A stretch of 6,878 bases of DNA. It comes from Syntrophaceae bacterium. GTDB taxonomy: Bacteria; Desulfobacterota; SM23-61. Of this stretch, positions 5,907 through 6,878 are shown piece by piece (positions within the stretch are counted from its first letter, which is position 1; the number at the start of each line of letters is the position of its first letter). The DNA lies in contig PMCE01000247.1 in NCBI GenBank assembly GCA_003154025.1, positions 4,700 through 11,577 of the forward strand, in the 5' to 3' direction. The notes under the pieces were generated by a model. That model saw only the letters and a list, made by a program, of their open reading frames with translations, had not been told where the DNA came from and did not search any database. The position numbers and the translations under genes were made by a program.

Positions 5907-6039
5907 AGGCTCGAGGAACGAGGCACGAGGATAAAGGAACAAGGAAAAAGGAATCAGGTTTCAGGAATCAGGTTTCAGGAAGCTGGAACCAATAACCAGC
6001 AACGAGCAACCAGGAACGAGGAACGGGGATCCAGGGCGA
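5907..6039. repeat. Degenerate 7-bp tandem repeat array filling the gap before MmgE/PrpD
   Basis: Starting at the base after the flavoprotein stop, the sequence reads as 19 consecutive heptanucleotides in one unbroken register. Examples are AGGCTCG, AGGAACG, AGGCACG, AGGATAA, AGGAACA, AGGAAAA, AGGAATC, AGGTTTC and, near the end, AGGAACG twice. The consensus is about AGGAACG. Within it a 14-bp double unit (GAATCAGGTTTCAG) is exactly repeated at 5951-5964 and 5965-5978. The final units grade into the AGGAGGG that serves as the Shine-Dalgarno of the next gene. The + strand is purine-rich. The array occupies almost the whole 142-nt gap. Confidence 0.8.
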
Positions 6040-6044
6040 GGAGG
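6040..6044 (+). promoter_or_regulatory. Ribosome binding site of the MmgE/PrpD gene, embedded at the repeat edge
   Basis: GGAGG lies four bases before the ATG at 6049. It directly abuts the heptamer array, whose AGG-rich units resemble Shine-Dalgarno sequence, so repeat changes here could alter initiation. Confidence 0.6.
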
Positions 6045-6048
6045 GAAC

Positions 6049-6878
6049 ATGGAAGTGACCAAGGGGCTTTCCGAATACATCGTCAACCTGAAATTTTTGG
6101 ACCTTCCGAAAGACGTGGTGGAAGGGGCCAAGCTCTGTTTTCTCGACTGGCTGGGAGTGACCCTGAGCGGGTCCAAAGAGCCGCTGACCAATATTCTTGC
6201 GGCTGTGGCCGAGGAGCAGGGGGGAAAACCTCAAGCCACGCTCATCGGGCGGAATAAGAAGGCTTCCCTCCTGCAAGCCGCCCTCATTAACGGCGGGGCT
6301 TCTCACGCCCTCGATTTTGACGATGTCCATTTGGGGATGATAGGGCATCCCTCCGCCCCGGTCTTCCCGGCCATCCTGGCTTTGGGGGAATGGAAAAAAT
6401 TTTCCGGGGAACAGTTCATCGCCGCTTTCATCGCCGGTTTCGAGGCCGAGTGCCGCGTCTCTTCCATCGTTTATCCGGAACACTACCAGTGCGGATGGCA
6501 CGCCACGGGGACCCTGGGTCACTTCGGGGCGGCGGCCGCCTGCGCCAACCTGCTCGGCTTGAGCCCCTCTCAGACCGTCTATGCCCTGGGAATCGCCGGA
6601 ACCCAGGCCTCCGGGATCAAGCAGGTGTTCGGCACCATGTGCAAGCCTTTCCACGCCGGCAAAGCGGCCATGAACGGCCTTCTGGCCGCCCTGCTGGCGG
6701 AGAAAGGCTTCACCTCCTCCACCGATATGCTGGAAGGGGCGAAGGGATTCTCCAAGGTATTCTCTACCCGCATGGACCCGCCCAAAGCCCTGGAACGATT
6801 AGGAGAGGATTACGCCATCCGGGGAGTCATCTTCAAACGTCACGCCTCCTGCTTCGAGACCCACCCGGCGATCGATGC
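6049..6878 (+). CDS. MmgE/PrpD family protein (2-methylcitrate dehydratase/aconitate decarboxylase/iminodisuccinate epimerase-like), 3' end missing
   Basis: The frame is open from the ATG to the window edge, giving 276 residues; family members are usually around 450, so the C-terminal part is outside. Signatures are clear: NGGASHALDFDDVHLGMIGHPSAP (81-104), GWHATGTLG (149-157), CKPFHAGKAAMNGLLAALLAEKGF (198-221) and a later FKRHASCFETH (262-272), matching the family's K-x-C-x-TH region. His151 and Lys199 fall where active-site His and Lys are found in aconitate decarboxylase and relatives (from memory). Members dehydrate 2-methylcitrate, decarboxylate cis-aconitate or epimerise iminodisuccinate, so the family fixes substrate type (polycarboxylic acids) only loosely. 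In this cluster it more likely has a specialised catabolic role than a place in the methylcitrate cycle, since prpB and prpC are not adjacent. The substrate is undetermined. Confidence 0.92.
   Translation, partial: MEVTKGLSEYIVNLKFLDLPKDVVEGAKLCFLDWLGVTLSGSKEPLTNILAAVAEEQGGKPQATLIGRNKKASLLQAALINGGASHALDFDDVHLGMIGHPSAPVFPAILALGEWKKFSGEQFIAAFIAGFEAECRVSSIVYPEHYQCGWHATGTLGHFGAAAACANLLGLSPSQTVYALGIAGTQASGIKQVFGTMCKPFHAGKAAMNGLLAALLAEKGFTSSTDMLEGAKGFSKVFSTRMDPPKALERLGEDYAIRGVIFKRHASCFETHPAID

Noticed and set aside
5968..6654. A 228-codon open frame on the minus strand over the heptamer array and MmgE/PrpD
   Set aside because: Its sequence is the complement of MmgE/PrpD codons and repeat DNA, with no plausible domain. 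MmgE/PrpD on the + strand explains the region.
6049..6878. Assignment of the last gene as prpD of the methylcitrate cycle
   Set aside because: The MmgE/PrpD family is broad, neighbouring prpB/prpC are absent and the C-terminus is missing, so a specific symbol is not justified.

Overview
The window carries six genes, all on the + strand. Five are complete and the sixth runs off the right edge. All look like soluble cytoplasmic enzymes of catabolic families. In order they are: a beta-hydroxyacid dehydrogenase (HIBADH family), a beta-aspartyl-peptidase (IadA)-like amidohydrolase, a mandelate racemase/muconate lactonizing (MR/MLE) enzyme of the enolase superfamily, a beta-keto acid cleavage enzyme (BKACE, DUF849), an FAD-dependent oxidoreductase of the fumarate reductase/3-ketosteroid dehydrogenase fold, and a partial MmgE/PrpD protein. 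No transporter, regulator, CoA ligase, RNA gene, CRISPR array or transposase is visible.

The DNA is GC-rich by eye, with strong GGAGG-type ribosome binding sites. The gene mix (BKACE, MmgE/PrpD, KstD-like flavoprotein, MR/MLE) and the repeat-rich gaps resemble anaerobic Desulfobacterota ('Deltaproteobacteria') genomes. That is an impression; no marker gene is present to place the organism.

Layout: dehydrogenase 15-914; gap with an imperfect palindrome; amidohydrolase 1021-2172; gap filled by a mirrored hexanucleotide array; MR/MLE enzyme 2281-3381; gap with a perfect 26-bp palindrome and an AT-rich leader; BKACE 3502-4377; gap with a possible promoter and a 9-bp repeat; flavoprotein 4494-5906; gap made almost wholly of a degenerate 7-bp repeat; MmgE/PrpD 6049 to the edge. 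Gaps are 106-142 nt, so this is a co-directional cluster rather than a tightly overlapping operon. Each gap holds a different short-period or palindromic element.

How the genes may work together (inference): the set could degrade a nitrogen-containing or cyclic acid. The amidohydrolase would open an amide or lactam. The MR/MLE and MmgE/PrpD enzymes would isomerise, epimerise or dehydrate. The flavoprotein would oxidise or reduce a C-C bond next to a carbonyl. The NAD-linked dehydrogenase would make a keto acid. BKACE would then cleave a beta-keto acid with acetyl-CoA to acetoacetate and a new acyl-CoA. Several enzymes differ from the best-studied family member at substrate-contacting positions (IadA Glu77 and Arg169, Kce Glu14, fumarate reductase Arg, dipeptide epimerase DxD). 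The substrate is therefore probably not what a default annotation would suggest, and this may be an undescribed catabolic route. Comparisons with reference proteins were made from memory, not by alignment.
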